Shown: positions 17,055 to 25,585 of the stretch, in pieces
Layout: every line of letters starts with the position of its first letter
Numbering within the stretch: position 1 is the stretch's first letter
Origin: Nitriliruptorales bacterium
GTDB taxonomy: Bacteria > Actinomycetota > Nitriliruptoria > Euzebyales > JAHELV01
DNA: 48,306 nucleotides
Assembly (NCBI GenBank): GCA_024644015.1
Contig: JAHELV010000026.1
Coordinates: 1,918 to 50,223, forward strand
Reading direction: 5' to 3'
Notes under the pieces: generated by a model
Database searches by the model: none
What the model was told of the DNA's origin: nothing
What the model saw: only the letters and a program-made list of their open reading frames with translations
Translations under genes and position numbers: made by a program

Positions 17055-17955
17055 CGTCCGGCTCGCCGATCAGGCGCAGGTAGGCGTCCTCGAGGGTCGG
17101 ACGGGCCAGCCGCAACGATTCGAGGTCGACGGTGTGCGCCGACGCCCATGTGGTGAGCGTGGCGAGCGTGCCGGTCGGCGCGGCGGTGTGCACGGTGACC
17201 TGTGGGCCGTCGACCTCTGTGGACGGGCCCAGGTCTGGCAGGTCCGTGGCCGGGACGCCGGCCGGCAGGCGGAAGCTGATGAGCGCCTCGTCGGGCTGGT
17301 CGTCGCTCAACTCGTCGGGCGTGCCGAGCGCGACCAGCCTGCCCTTGACGATCACCGCGACGCGGTCAGCCAGGTGCTGCGCCTCGTCCATGTAGTGGGT
17401 GGTCAGTACGATGGTCTTGCCCAGCGTGCGCAGGTTGTCCACCAGGACCCAGGCCTTGCGGCGCGCCGACGGGTCGAAGCCGGTCGTCGGCTCGTCGAGG
17501 AACAACAGATCTGGGTCGCCCACCAGTCCCAGAGCCAGGTCGAGCCGGCGCCGTTGGCCGCCCGACAGCGTCTTGATCCGGGCGTCGGCCTTCTCGCCGA
17601 GGCCGACGAGGTCGATGAGCTCGTCCACCGCCCGGCGACGCGGGTACATCCCCCGGTACAGCGTGATCAGCTCACGCACCGAGAACTCGTCGTCGACGCC
17701 TGCCTCCTGCAGGACGATGCCGATGCGCTCGCGGAACTCCCGGCCACCGTGGCGCGGATCGAACCCGAGGACCTCGACGTCGCCACCTGTGCGATCGCGG
17801 TGCCCCTCGAGGATCTCGACGGTCGTGGTCTTGCCGGCGCCATTGGGTCCCAACACGCAGAAGACCTCGCCCTCGGCGACCTCGAAGCTCAACCCGTCGA
17901 CGGCGGCCACGTCCGCGTAGCGCTTGCGCAGATCGCTGACGATGATCGCGCTCAC
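17047..17955 (-). CDS. ABC exporter ATP-binding protein (DrrA-like)
   Basis: The 302-aa ATPase carries Walker A GPNGAGKTTTVEIL, signature LSGGQRRRLDLALGL, Walker B LLFLDEPTTGFDP and the switch His in VLTTHYMDEAQ. The C-terminal extension (about 220-302) after the ATPase core resembles DrrA-type drug exporters. It energises the fused permease encoded by the overlapping downstream gene. GTG 17955 gives the normal start (VSAIIVSDLRKRYADVAAVD); a GTG nine codons upstream is possible. Confidence 0.9.
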   Translation of the reverse strand: MSAIIVSDLRKRYADVAAVDGLSFEVAEGEVFCVLGPNGAGKTTTVEILEGHRDRTGGDVEVLGFDPRHGGREFRERIGIVLQEAGVDDEFSVRELITLYRGMYPRRRAVDELIDLVGLGEKADARIKTLSGGQRRRLDLALGLVGDPDLLFLDEPTTGFDPSARRKAWVLVDNLRTLGKTIVLTTHYMDEAQHLADRVAVIVKGRLVALGTPDELSDDQPDEALISFRLPAGVPATDLPDLGPSTEVDGPQVTVHTAAPTGTLATLTTWASAHTVDLESLRLARPTLEDAYLRLIGEPDGG

Positions 17956-18226
17956 GCGACGGCAGCCGGCGTCAGGGCCCACGCCCGAGGCGGGCCGGGT
18001 CGGATGGTCATCTCGTCGCCTTCGTGGGTTGGTCGAGCACACTGTAGAGCTCGCATCAGGCGACGGTGGCGCCGGCGTCGGGTCGGAGGGCTGCGCCCGT
18101 CCCGCGACTGGTGTCGGGCTGTCGCGGTGATCGGTGTGTAAGACAATGGGGCCGAGCGGTGTTGACCAGAGTGGGGCACACGACACGAACGTTGGATCGG
18201 CTCGATGCGCACACACGGAGCAGGCT

Positions 18227-18739
18227 GTGGCTGACCGTTTCGCCGACGTCTTCCGCCGCCGGTACGCCGAGCTGGTCCGCCTGGCCGCGCGCATCACCGG
18301 CGACGCCAGTGAGGCGGAGGATGTCGCGCAGGAGGCGCTGACCGCGCTGTCGACACACGAGGTGCTTGACCGGCCGGACGAAGAGATCGCGGCGTGGCTG
18401 CGGCGCGTGACGATCAACGCCAGCTTCAACCGGCGACGCGGCCGGGACCGCAACAACGATCGCATGCAACGGTCGGCCGCCGCGGAGCGGCCCCTGCGGC
18501 CGGTGGAGCGCGCCGGCCCGCAACTCGCGCAGGTGGTCCGGTCTGAGGAGCGGGAGCTCGTGCGGTCCGCGCTGGCCCGCCTGCCCGAACGGCAGCGCAT
18601 GTGCGTCCTGCTGCGACACAGCGGCTACCGCTACGCCGAGATCGCAGCCGCGGTCGGCATCGCGGAAGGCTCCGTCGGCGTGCTGTTGTCCCGCGGAGAA
18701 CACGCCTTTCGCCGTCACTACGAGGAGATGCAGCCATGA
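18227..18739 (+). CDS. ECF-type RNA polymerase sigma factor
   Basis: A 170-aa sigma-70 family protein with region 2 (FRRRYAELVRLAARITGDAS to AWLRRVTINASFN) and region 4 (LARLPERQRMCVLLRHSGYR, then EIAAAVGIAEGSVGVLLSRG). It would direct polymerase to a small regulon, normally including its own operon. GTG 18227 follows GGAG (18217-18220) by 6 bp and starts at the first conserved helix; ATG 18134 is in frame but adds a 31-residue non-conserved leader. ATGA overlap with the anti-sigma gene shows direct coupling. Confidence 0.9.
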   Translation: MADRFADVFRRRYAELVRLAARITGDASEAEDVAQEALTALSTHEVLDRPDEEIAAWLRRVTINASFNRRRGRDRNNDRMQRSAAAERPLRPVERAGPQLAQVVRSEERELVRSALARLPERQRMCVLLRHSGYRYAEIAAAVGIAEGSVGVLLSRGEHAFRRHYEEMQP

Positions 18740-19770
18740 CCTGTCCGACCGCTGCGCGCCTGCGCGCCCATGTCGACGTCGCCGACGCCGAGGTCGCCGG
18801 TCACCTGGCCGACTGCGTGGCATGTACCGAATGCGTCGCCGGCTTCCGCGCCTCCGCGCGGCTCGCCGCCACGGCCATCGCCACGCTCGACACGGACAGC
18901 CCTGCGGCGGTCGACGTGGAGGCGGCGCTGCAGCACGTCGTGCCGCAGCCGTCGTCGGTGTCGCGCCACCACCCGGTTCGACGCCCAGCGTCGATCGCAG
19001 CCGGCGTGATCGCACTGCTCGTTGCCGTCGTCCTTGTCGTCACGCCGTCGGGCCGCCAGGCGGCGGCCGGCTTTCTCGCCGGTTTCCGGGCGGAGCAGAT
19101 CCAGGTGGTGACGTTCGATCCGGACCAGCCTCTGGTGGGCTTCGAGAGCCTGGCCGACATCGCCGACGTCGACACCGGCGGCATCGAAGACGCCCAGCCG
19201 ACCGAGGTCGACGACCTCGAACAGGCTGCCGACATCAGCGGCTTCCAGCCCTCGCAGACGTCGTCGCTGCCCGAGGGCGCGACGGTCGAGGGTATGCAGG
19301 CGTCGCCTCCGTCGACGGTGCGACTGACGTTTGTCGCTGCCCGCGCTCCCGAGCTGCCGCCCGCGCTCGACGGCGCCGAGCTGGTCGTGTCGGTGCCTGG
19401 TGCGGTCGCTTCGGCGTACCAGGTCGACGGACAGATGCTGGTCGTCGCGGAGGCGGGGCAGCTGACCGTCGACGCGGTCGGCGCCGAGCTGGGCCAGATC
19501 CGCGAGTACCTGCTCAGCCGGCCGGAGGTGCCCAGCGACCTGGCGCGGCAGCTGCTCGCGATCGACGACTGGACGACCACGCTGCCGATCCCGGTGCCGG
19601 TCGACTCGGTCGTGTGGCAGGACACGACGGTCGCCGGCCACCCGGGCCTGATGTTGCAGGATCCGATGGGTTCGGGGCTGCTGTGGCAGGCCGACGGGCG
19701 CATCCACGCGATCGGTGCCGAGGGGCTCGACGTCGACGCGCTGCGCCTGATCGCCGATGGCCTCCGCTGA
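18736..19770 (+). CDS. Zinc-type membrane anti-sigma factor
   Basis: A 344-aa protein. Residues 12-33 hold the ZAS-like motif H23-x3-C27-x2-C30, which binds zinc and clamps ECF sigma factors. One membrane helix (86-103) separates it from a large extracytoplasmic domain of about 240 residues rich in acidic and beta-forming segments; around residues 200-330 it resembles DUF4367/RsgI-like sensor regions only weakly. It overlaps the sigma gene by 4 bp and the ABC ATPase gene by 14 bp, so signal sensing, sigma control and export look like one transcriptional unit. Confidence 0.82.
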   Translation: MTCPTAARLRAHVDVADAEVAGHLADCVACTECVAGFRASARLAATAIATLDTDSPAAVDVEAALQHVVPQPSSVSRHHPVRRPASIAAGVIALLVAVVLVVTPSGRQAAAGFLAGFRAEQIQVVTFDPDQPLVGFESLADIADVDTGGIEDAQPTEVDDLEQAADISGFQPSQTSSLPEGATVEGMQASPPSTVRLTFVAARAPELPPALDGAELVVSVPGAVASAYQVDGQMLVVAEAGQLTVDAVGAELGQIREYLLSRPEVPSDLARQLLAIDDWTTTLPIPVPVDSVVWQDTTVAGHPGLMLQDPMGSGLLWQADGRIHAIGAEGLDVDALRLIADGLR

Positions 19771-20677
19771 CGCTGCGATCAGTGCCCGCGGCCTGCACAA
19801 GCGGTATGGCCGGCGCGTCGCGCTGCTCGACCTCGATCTCGACGTCGCCCCGGGGCAGGTCGTCGGCCTGCTTGGTCCCAACGGGGCAGGCAAGACCACG
19901 ACCGTCAAGATCCTCACCGGCCTGGTGCGGCCGACCGGTGGCAGTGCCGAGCTGTTCGGCGTCTCGGTGGCGGACCCCGCCGCACGCACGCGGCTGGGCT
20001 ACCTGCCGGAGCACTTCCGGTTCCCCGAGTGGATGACGGGCCTGGAGCTGCTGCAGTTCCACGCCAGGCTGGCCGGTCGCGACCCTCGTCGCGATGCCGG
20101 CCGTCTGCTCGATCTGCTTGCGCTCGTCGGGCTCGAGGGCCGTGGCGCCGAGCGCATCCGTGGATACTCGAAGGGCATGACCCAACGGCTGGGGCTGGCC
20201 CAGGCGCTGGTCGGAGACCCTGATCTCGTGTTGCTCGACGAGCCGACGTCGGCGATGGACCCGCTGGGACGGCGCGAGATCAGAGAACTCATCCGCGGGC
20301 TGGCCGGCAACGGCGTGGCCGTCCTGCTCAACTCCCATCTGCTGACCGAGGTCGAGCTCGTGTGTGACCACGTCGTGGTCATCGACCGCGGCAAGGTGCT
20401 GCGCAGTGGGACCCTCGACGAGGTCCGCAGTGCGACGCTGGAGGTGCGGATCGAGCTCGACCACGTCGACCAGCGGGTACGCGATCTGGTCGCTGGATAC
20501 GGCCGGGTCATCGCCGCGGACGAACACGAGATCCTGCTCGGCACCGACGACCCCGAGGTCGTGCCTCGTCTCGCGGTCGACCTGGTGCAGTCCGGCGCCC
20601 ACATCCGTGCGCTGGTGCCGCTGAGGCGTTCGCTGGAGGACGCCTTTGTCGGCCTCGTCGGCAAGGAGGAGTCGTGA
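19757..20677 (+). CDS. ABC exporter ATP-binding protein
   Basis: A 306-aa ATPase with Walker A GPNGAGKTTTVKILTG, a signature of the SKG type (YSKGMTQRLGLAQAL), Walker B LVLLDEPTSAMDP and a C-terminal regulatory segment. Its start lies inside the end of the anti-sigma gene, and the permease gene starts 28 bp later. The set is likely a sigma-controlled exporter. Confidence 0.9.
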   Translation: MASADAAISARGLHKRYGRRVALLDLDLDVAPGQVVGLLGPNGAGKTTTVKILTGLVRPTGGSAELFGVSVADPAARTRLGYLPEHFRFPEWMTGLELLQFHARLAGRDPRRDAGRLLDLLALVGLEGRGAERIRGYSKGMTQRLGLAQALVGDPDLVLLDEPTSAMDPLGRREIRELIRGLAGNGVAVLLNSHLLTEVELVCDHVVVIDRGKVLRSGTLDEVRSATLEVRIELDHVDQRVRDLVAGYGRVIAADEHEILLGTDDPEVVPRLAVDLVQSGAHIRALVPLRRSLEDAFVGLVGKEES

Positions 20678-20705
20678 AGTCCGACTGCGACGGCCGGAGG
20701 TCGAC

Positions 20706-21548
20706 ATGACCGCGCTGGCGGTGACGCGTCTGAGCATGCGCGAGGCGGTCAGCCGCCGGCTCGTGCTGATCGGGCTGGTGCTCAGCGCCGCGTTCCTGCT
20801 GCTGTTCGGCTTCGGCTTCGGCGCGCTCTACAGCCGGGCCGCCTCCGAGGCGGACAGCACCGCACTGGCGTTCGGTGCGTCGATGATCACGGTGCTGGGC
20901 CTGTACATCGTGCGGTTCCTCGCGGCACTGCTGGCGATCTTTCTGTCGAGCAGCGCGGTCGCGAGCGAGATCGACTCCGGCGTGTTGCACGCTGTCCTGG
21001 CCCGCCCGCTGTCCCGGACCTCGTGGCTGGCACAGCGCTGGCTGGCCTTCGTGCTGGTCACCGTCGGCTACGTGGCCATGATGACGCTGGCCGTGATCGC
21101 GATCGCCAACGGCATCGCCGGCTATGCGCCCCTGAACACCCCGAGTGCGATCGCGGTGATCGCGCTGGAGCTCGCGGTGCTGTTGTCCGTGGGTCTGCTG
21201 ACCAGCACCACGTGGTCGGCGGTGACCAGCGGAGTCGTGACGTTCAGCCTGTTCGGCGTGGCCTGGCTGGCCGGCATCATCGAGCTGATCGGTGACCAGC
21301 TGCGCAACCAGACGATGCAGCTGATCGGCATCGGCACCAGCCTGTTCATGCCCAGCGACGCGCTGTGGCGTGGCGCGTCGTTCTATCTGCAGCCGCCATC
21401 GGTCCTGGTGCTGAGCCGGCAGGCGGGGGGCGGCAACCCGTTCGCGGGGATCGCACCGCCGACCACCACCTTGATCGTGTGGTCGGTGCTGTATGCGACC
21501 GCCATGTTGCTGCTCGCGGCGTGGCGACTGCGGCGCCGCGACATCTGA
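20706..21548 (+). CDS. ABC-2 type permease
   Basis: A 280-aa integral membrane protein with six predicted helices, typical of ABC-2/NosY-type permeases: N-terminal amphipathic lead (TRLSMREAVSRRLVLIGLVL), SSSAVASEIDSGVLHAVLARPLSR motif after helix 2, and a C-terminal LAAWRLRRRDI. GGAGG ends a few bases before ATG 20706. It pairs with the preceding ATPase. Confidence 0.88.
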   Translation: MTALAVTRLSMREAVSRRLVLIGLVLSAAFLLLFGFGFGALYSRAASEADSTALAFGASMITVLGLYIVRFLAALLAIFLSSSAVASEIDSGVLHAVLARPLSRTSWLAQRWLAFVLVTVGYVAMMTLAVIAIANGIAGYAPLNTPSAIAVIALELAVLLSVGLLTSTTWSAVTSGVVTFSLFGVAWLAGIIELIGDQLRNQTMQLIGIGTSLFMPSDALWRGASFYLQPPSVLVLSRQAGGGNPFAGIAPPTTTLIVWSVLYATAMLLLAAWRLRRRDI

Positions 21549-21689
21549 CGCCGTGGCCGGCGGAACCTCGGCGACGGAGCTCGCGTCCTACGGCGTGGTG
21601 TTCGGCTGCCCTCCGGCCGACGATTATCCGCCACTCCCGCACGTGCACCGCGACCCTGTGTCCGGGTGACGGGCGACCCCCGTGGTGGA

Positions 21690-22694
21690 CTATCCGCTGG
21701 GGCGTTCGTCGCCGAACAGAAACGACAGCAGCACGAACCGGCGGCCGCGCTCGACGGGCAGCACCTCGTGCAGGTGCGCGCCCGAGAACACGAGCGCCTC
21801 GCCCGCCGCCGGCCGGTACCGATCCGACCCGTACTCGGGGAACCGCAGTTCGCCCCCGTCGTAGTCTTCGTTGAGGTTCAGCGTGAGCGCGAACCTGCGG
21901 TGCGCGGTCGCCGGGCTGAGGTTGTCGCGATGCGCGGTGAAGAAGCCGGCGTCATCAGCGTGGTAGCAGCCGATCTTGAAGCCCTCGAAGCGCGTCGCGC
22001 TGTAGGCGAAGGCCTTGCGGATCTCCGGCATCACCCGACGCCCGATGTGCGCGGACAGCGTGCGGAGCATGTCAGGCTCGGTGACGGTGTGGTCGCGCCG
22101 GCGCTTGCGCAGGCGGTCGGTCGTCTCGGTGCGAACACCGCCGACGCTCGCCTCGACGCCGGTCTCGATGCTGCCCGAGCGCTCCCATGACGCCATGAGG
22201 TCCGTGCACAGCCCGAGGGACAGCGCGTTCGGCACGAACAGCACGGGCGCCTGGCGCCTCGCGAGCGCGCCCCCGTCGTCATGCGTGGCTGCGGTCACCG
22301 CGGCCGCGATCGCGTCCACGTCGGTGCCGGGCTCGGCATGTCTGCACGTCGCAACGACACGGACGTTGGGGTCGAGGACGACCGACACGGGGTCTCCATC
22401 GTCGGCGACGCCGTACGCGCTGTGGACCGCCCCGTTGGGGTCGCTGAACGTCGCCGGGTCGACGGTCTGTTCGCCCGTCGCGACGACGTGCACGGTGATG
22501 TCGGAGGTGAGCTCGTCGCGGAGCAGATCCCGTACCGCGGCCGCCGCCGGTTCACCGCCGGCACCGGAGAAGACGACCACGGACGGCGTGCCGCCGACGT
22601 AGCCGTAGAACCGGGTGGGGTGCCCGTCGCCGCGTCGCGCGACGAAGTCGGCGGCGCGTTCGCCGCTGGTCACCAGTGCCCGCTGCGTCACCAT
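21690..22694 (-). CDS. Prolyl 4-hydroxylase-like 2OG-Fe(II) oxygenase with peroxiredoxin-like N-terminus
   Basis: The 334-aa protein has two domains. Residues about 14-135 look like an AhpC/peroxiredoxin-type thioredoxin fold (RFYGYVGGTPSVVVFSGAGG) but with no Cys at the peroxidatic position. Residues about 150-330 are the double-stranded beta-helix oxygenase with Fe ligands H255 and D257 (AHRDN), H309 (LHEV) and the 2-oxoglutarate Arg near 318-319. The predicted chemistry is hydroxylation using 2-oxoglutarate and O2; target unknown. Start ATG 22694 has GAGGG upstream. It lies opposite to two ABC operons on either side. Confidence 0.82.
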   Translation of the reverse strand: MVTQRALVTSGERAADFVARRGDGHPTRFYGYVGGTPSVVVFSGAGGEPAAAAVRDLLRDELTSDITVHVVATGEQTVDPATFSDPNGAVHSAYGVADDGDPVSVVLDPNVRVVATCRHAEPGTDVDAIAAAVTAATHDDGGALARRQAPVLFVPNALSLGLCTDLMASWERSGSIETGVEASVGGVRTETTDRLRKRRRDHTVTEPDMLRTLSAHIGRRVMPEIRKAFAYSATRFEGFKIGCYHADDAGFFTAHRDNLSPATAHRRFALTLNLNEDYDGGELRFPEYGSDRYRPAAGEALVFSGAHLHEVLPVERGRRFVLLSFLFGDERPSG

Positions 22695-22798
22695 CAAGAC
22701 ACCCTCGCATGCTGCCGTTCGTCCCCGCCACGATAGGGCCTGCACAATGGCACTGGTGGCGATCGTGCCTCGTCGCTCGCCACCAGGGAGGAGCCAGC

Positions 22799-23725
22799 AT
22801 GGCCGTGATCCGCACGGAGGGTCTGGTGAAGGACTACGGCAAGGTACGCGCGCTGGCCGGCGTCGATCTCGACGTCGCCGAGGGCGAGATCTTCGGATTC
22901 GTGGGCCCCAACGGCGCCGGCAAGACCACGACCATCCGGGTGCTGCTGGACCTGCTGCGGCCGACGGCCGGTCGGGCCGAGGTCTTCGGTGTCACGCCCG
23001 TCCAGGGCGGGCCTTCGCTGCGGGCCCGGATAGGCTACCTGCCCGGTGAGCTGGCGATGTCGGGCCGCAGGACCGCCGGGGATCTGCTACGGCACCTGGC
23101 CAGCCTGCGCGGCGGGGCGGGCGGCAATCGCATCGGAGCGCTGTCGGAACGTTTCGGTCTCGACCTCAATCGACCGATCAGGAGCCTGTCGAAGGGCAAC
23201 AAGCAGAAGGTCGGGGTCGTCCAGGCCTTCATGCACGGCCCGGAGCTGCTGATCCTCGACGAGCCGACGAGCGGCCTGGATCCGCTGCTCCAGCGCGAAT
23301 GCCTCGACCTCATGCGTGAGGCACGTGACGGCGGCGCGACGGTGTTCATGTCGTCGCACGTGCTCGGTGAGATCGAGGACGTCGCCGGACGCGTTGCGAT
23401 CATCCGCGACGGCGTGATCGTCGACGTCGACGATGTCGGCGCGCTGCGCAGCCGCGCGGGCCAGGTGGTCGAGCTGCGGTTCTCCGGACGGGTCGACATC
23501 GACGAGTTCCGCAACCTGCCGGGCGTCAGGGACGTGACCCTCGACGGCTCGACGATGCGCTGCATGCTCCACGGCGAACCCGACGCCTTGCTCAAGGCCG
23601 CCGCACGCCACCGCGTACTCGCGTGGTCCGCGCATGAGCGCGAGCTTGAGGATCTGTTCATCGACTTCTATCGCGGGCCGTCGGACCGCCGTCAACCCGA
23701 GGAGGTGACCTTCGATGGCCGCTGA
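22799..23725 (+). CDS. ABC transporter ATP-binding protein
   Basis: A 308-aa ATPase: Walker A GPNGAGKTTTIRVLLDLL, signature LSKGNKQKVGVVQAF, Walker B LLILDEPTSGLDP, switch His in SSHVLGEIED. The LSKGN signature is common in polyether/lantibiotic-type exporters with separate permease. GGGAGGAG lies 4-5 bp before ATG 22799. It overlaps the permease gene by 11 bp. Confidence 0.9.
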   Translation: MAVIRTEGLVKDYGKVRALAGVDLDVAEGEIFGFVGPNGAGKTTTIRVLLDLLRPTAGRAEVFGVTPVQGGPSLRARIGYLPGELAMSGRRTAGDLLRHLASLRGGAGGNRIGALSERFGLDLNRPIRSLSKGNKQKVGVVQAFMHGPELLILDEPTSGLDPLLQRECLDLMREARDGGATVFMSSHVLGEIEDVAGRVAIIRDGVIVDVDDVGALRSRAGQVVELRFSGRVDIDEFRNLPGVRDVTLDGSTMRCMLHGEPDALLKAAARHRVLAWSAHERELEDLFIDFYRGPSDRRQPEEVTFDGR

Positions 23726-24512
23726 GACCGTGCCCGTGCTCGCCGGCGTCATGCGCGAACAGCGCCGTCCGCTGGTGTTGTGGGGGTTGGCGCTGACAGC
23801 GGTCAGCACTCTCTACATCGCCATCTACCCCACGATGGGCATCGACGAGATGGCGTCGATGGTCGACAACCTGCCCGAGGCCCTGATCAACGCGCTCAAC
23901 TACGACGAGATCGGCACGGCTGCCGGCTACATCTCGTCCACTGTCTATGGGCTGCTGGGCCCTGCGCTGCTGCTGATCTTCGCAATCGCGACCGGGACGC
24001 GGCTGGTCGCGGGCCAGGAGGAGGACGGCACCCTCGAGCTCGAGCTCACCGCACCGGTCAGCCGGACCAGGGTGCTGCTCGAACGCGTCGCGGCGCTGTG
24101 GTGCAACGTCGCCGTGCTGGTCGCCGTGGTGGCGGTCGTGACGATCGTGCTGGCCGCCGTCCTCGACCTCGATGTGACGGTGGGCAACGTCCTCGCGGCG
24201 TCGACCGGGCTGCTCCTGCTCGTGCTGGGCTTCGGCACCGTCGGCCTTGCCGCGGGCGCGATCACCGGGCGCCGCGCGATCGGGCTCGGTGTCGCGGCCG
24301 GGCTCGCGGTCCTGGCGTTCATGCTCAACGCGATCGCACCGACCGTCGAAGCCGAGTGGATGACCATCGTCTCCCCGTTCTCGTGGTTCCTCGACGGGCG
24401 TCCGCTGGCCACGGGCTTCGACCTGTCGCGCCTGGCGCTGCTGGCCACCGTGCCGGTCCTCGCGGTCGCCGCGGCCGTCGTCGGGTTCCGGCGTAGAGAT
24501 CTGATGGTCTAG
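23715..24512 (+). CDS. ABC-2 type permease
   Basis: A 265-aa membrane protein with six helices, partner of the preceding ATPase. After helix 2 it has GQEEDGTLELELTAPVSRTR, the typical cytoplasmic loop of ABC-2 permeases that delete or insert into the membrane, and ends with GFRRRDLMV. The two genes form the third ABC export system of the block. Confidence 0.87.
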   Translation: MAAETVPVLAGVMREQRRPLVLWGLALTAVSTLYIAIYPTMGIDEMASMVDNLPEALINALNYDEIGTAAGYISSTVYGLLGPALLLIFAIATGTRLVAGQEEDGTLELELTAPVSRTRVLLERVAALWCNVAVLVAVVAVVTIVLAAVLDLDVTVGNVLAASTGLLLLVLGFGTVGLAAGAITGRRAIGLGVAAGLAVLAFMLNAIAPTVEAEWMTIVSPFSWFLDGRPLATGFDLSRLALLATVPVLAVAAAVVGFRRRDLMV

Positions 24513-24576
24513 CAGCGCGTGCCCACCACGGTCGACCCGGTGGCGTCAGGGTGCGATGTGCCGGCGTCGCCCCTTG

Positions 24577-25242
24577 TCAGCGCACGACGGCCAGCGCCAT
24601 GCCGTCGTGACCCTTCGCGCCGACCTGCTGGACGATCGCACCGGTCACACCGACCCGTGCCGCGAGCGCGGCGTTGAACCGCTGCGCCCCGGTGACCGCC
24701 GCGTCGTCGGTCGTGCCCTGCGCGACGCGTCCGTCCCGCACGACGTTGTCGGCGACGATCAGTGTGCCCGGCGCCGACATGCGCAGCACCGCGTCGAAGT
24801 ACTCGGCGTACGGCGGCTTGTCGGCGTCGATGAACACCATGTCGAACGGCCCGGCGCCCTCGCGTTCGATGTCCGCGAGGGTGTCGAGCGCGCGGCCCAC
24901 GCGGACCTCGACGCGGTCGGCGAGCCCGGCGTCGGCGATGCTGCGCCGGGCGACGTCGGCGTGTTTGGGCTCGTACTCCAGGGTCAGCAGTCGACCGTCC
25001 GGTGGCAGCGCCTGTGCCATCCAGATCGTGCTGTAGCCGCCGAGCGTGCCGATCTCCAGGATGTTGGTCGCGCCGCACGCCAGCACGAGCACCTGCAGCA
25101 GCCGACCGTGGCCGGATGACACGTTGATCGGCGGCAACCCGGCGGCCTCGGCCCGCTCCAGTGCGGCAGCGAGCGCCGGATCAGGCGGACCGAACAGGTC
25201 GTCGATGTAGGCGTCGACCGTCGCGTAGATGCCGCCGTCCAC
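24577..25242 (-). CDS. Class I SAM-dependent O-methyltransferase (catechol-OMT/CCoAOMT-like)
   Basis: A 221-aa methyltransferase of the O-methyltransferase family 3 type. The SAM site is NILEIGTLGGYSTIWMAQAL, metal and substrate region FDMVFIDADKPPYAEYFDAV followed by TLIVADNVVRDG. Length matches divalent-metal-dependent enzymes acting on catechols. The GTG at 25242 gives the canonical short N-terminus. It begins 20 bp downstream of the DUF6458 gene on the same strand. Confidence 0.87.
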   Translation of the reverse strand: MDGGIYATVDAYIDDLFGPPDPALAAALERAEAAGLPPINVSSGHGRLLQVLVLACGATNILEIGTLGGYSTIWMAQALPPDGRLLTLEYEPKHADVARRSIADAGLADRVEVRVGRALDTLADIEREGAGPFDMVFIDADKPPYAEYFDAVLRMSAPGTLIVADNVVRDGRVAQGTTDDAAVTGAQRFNAALAARVGVTGAIVQQVGAKGHDGMALAVVR

Positions 25243-25262
25243 GACCTGCCCGGTCCGTCGAC

Positions 25263-25490
25263 TCAGCGCCCGACGCGGCGGCTGGGCATGACGTCGTGCC
25301 CACGGGACCGCTCGCTGGCCACCGTGTCGCGGCGTCCGAAGATCAACGCGGTGAACAGCAACCCGAGCAGGCCGGCGGCCATGAGGATGTAGCCGACGAT
25401 CGTGATGTTGAGGCCCGCGACGGAGAAGTCGAGCGCGAACGCAAGGATCGCGCCGACCGCGATGAGCGCGATGCTTGAGCCGATGCCCAT
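25263..25490 (-). CDS. DUF6458-like small membrane protein
   Basis: A 75-aa protein with two membrane helices (GSSIALIAVGAILAFALDF and NITIVGYILMAAGLLGLLF), then a basic tail. This is the small actinobacterial membrane family annotated as DUF6458; function unknown. The start ATG 25490 begins MGIG, as in relatives. It may be co-transcribed with the O-methyltransferase 20 bp downstream. Confidence 0.8.
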   Translation of the reverse strand: MGIGSSIALIAVGAILAFALDFSVAGLNITIVGYILMAAGLLGLLFTALIFGRRDTVASERSRGHDVMPSRRVGR

Positions 25491-25585
25491 GGTGGTGTTC
25501 CTCGACTGTGAGCTTGTGGGTCGCGTACGTCGTGGTGGACGACCCGACTGTACCCGAGTTGGCGCTCGGACGCGCCCGACACCGG

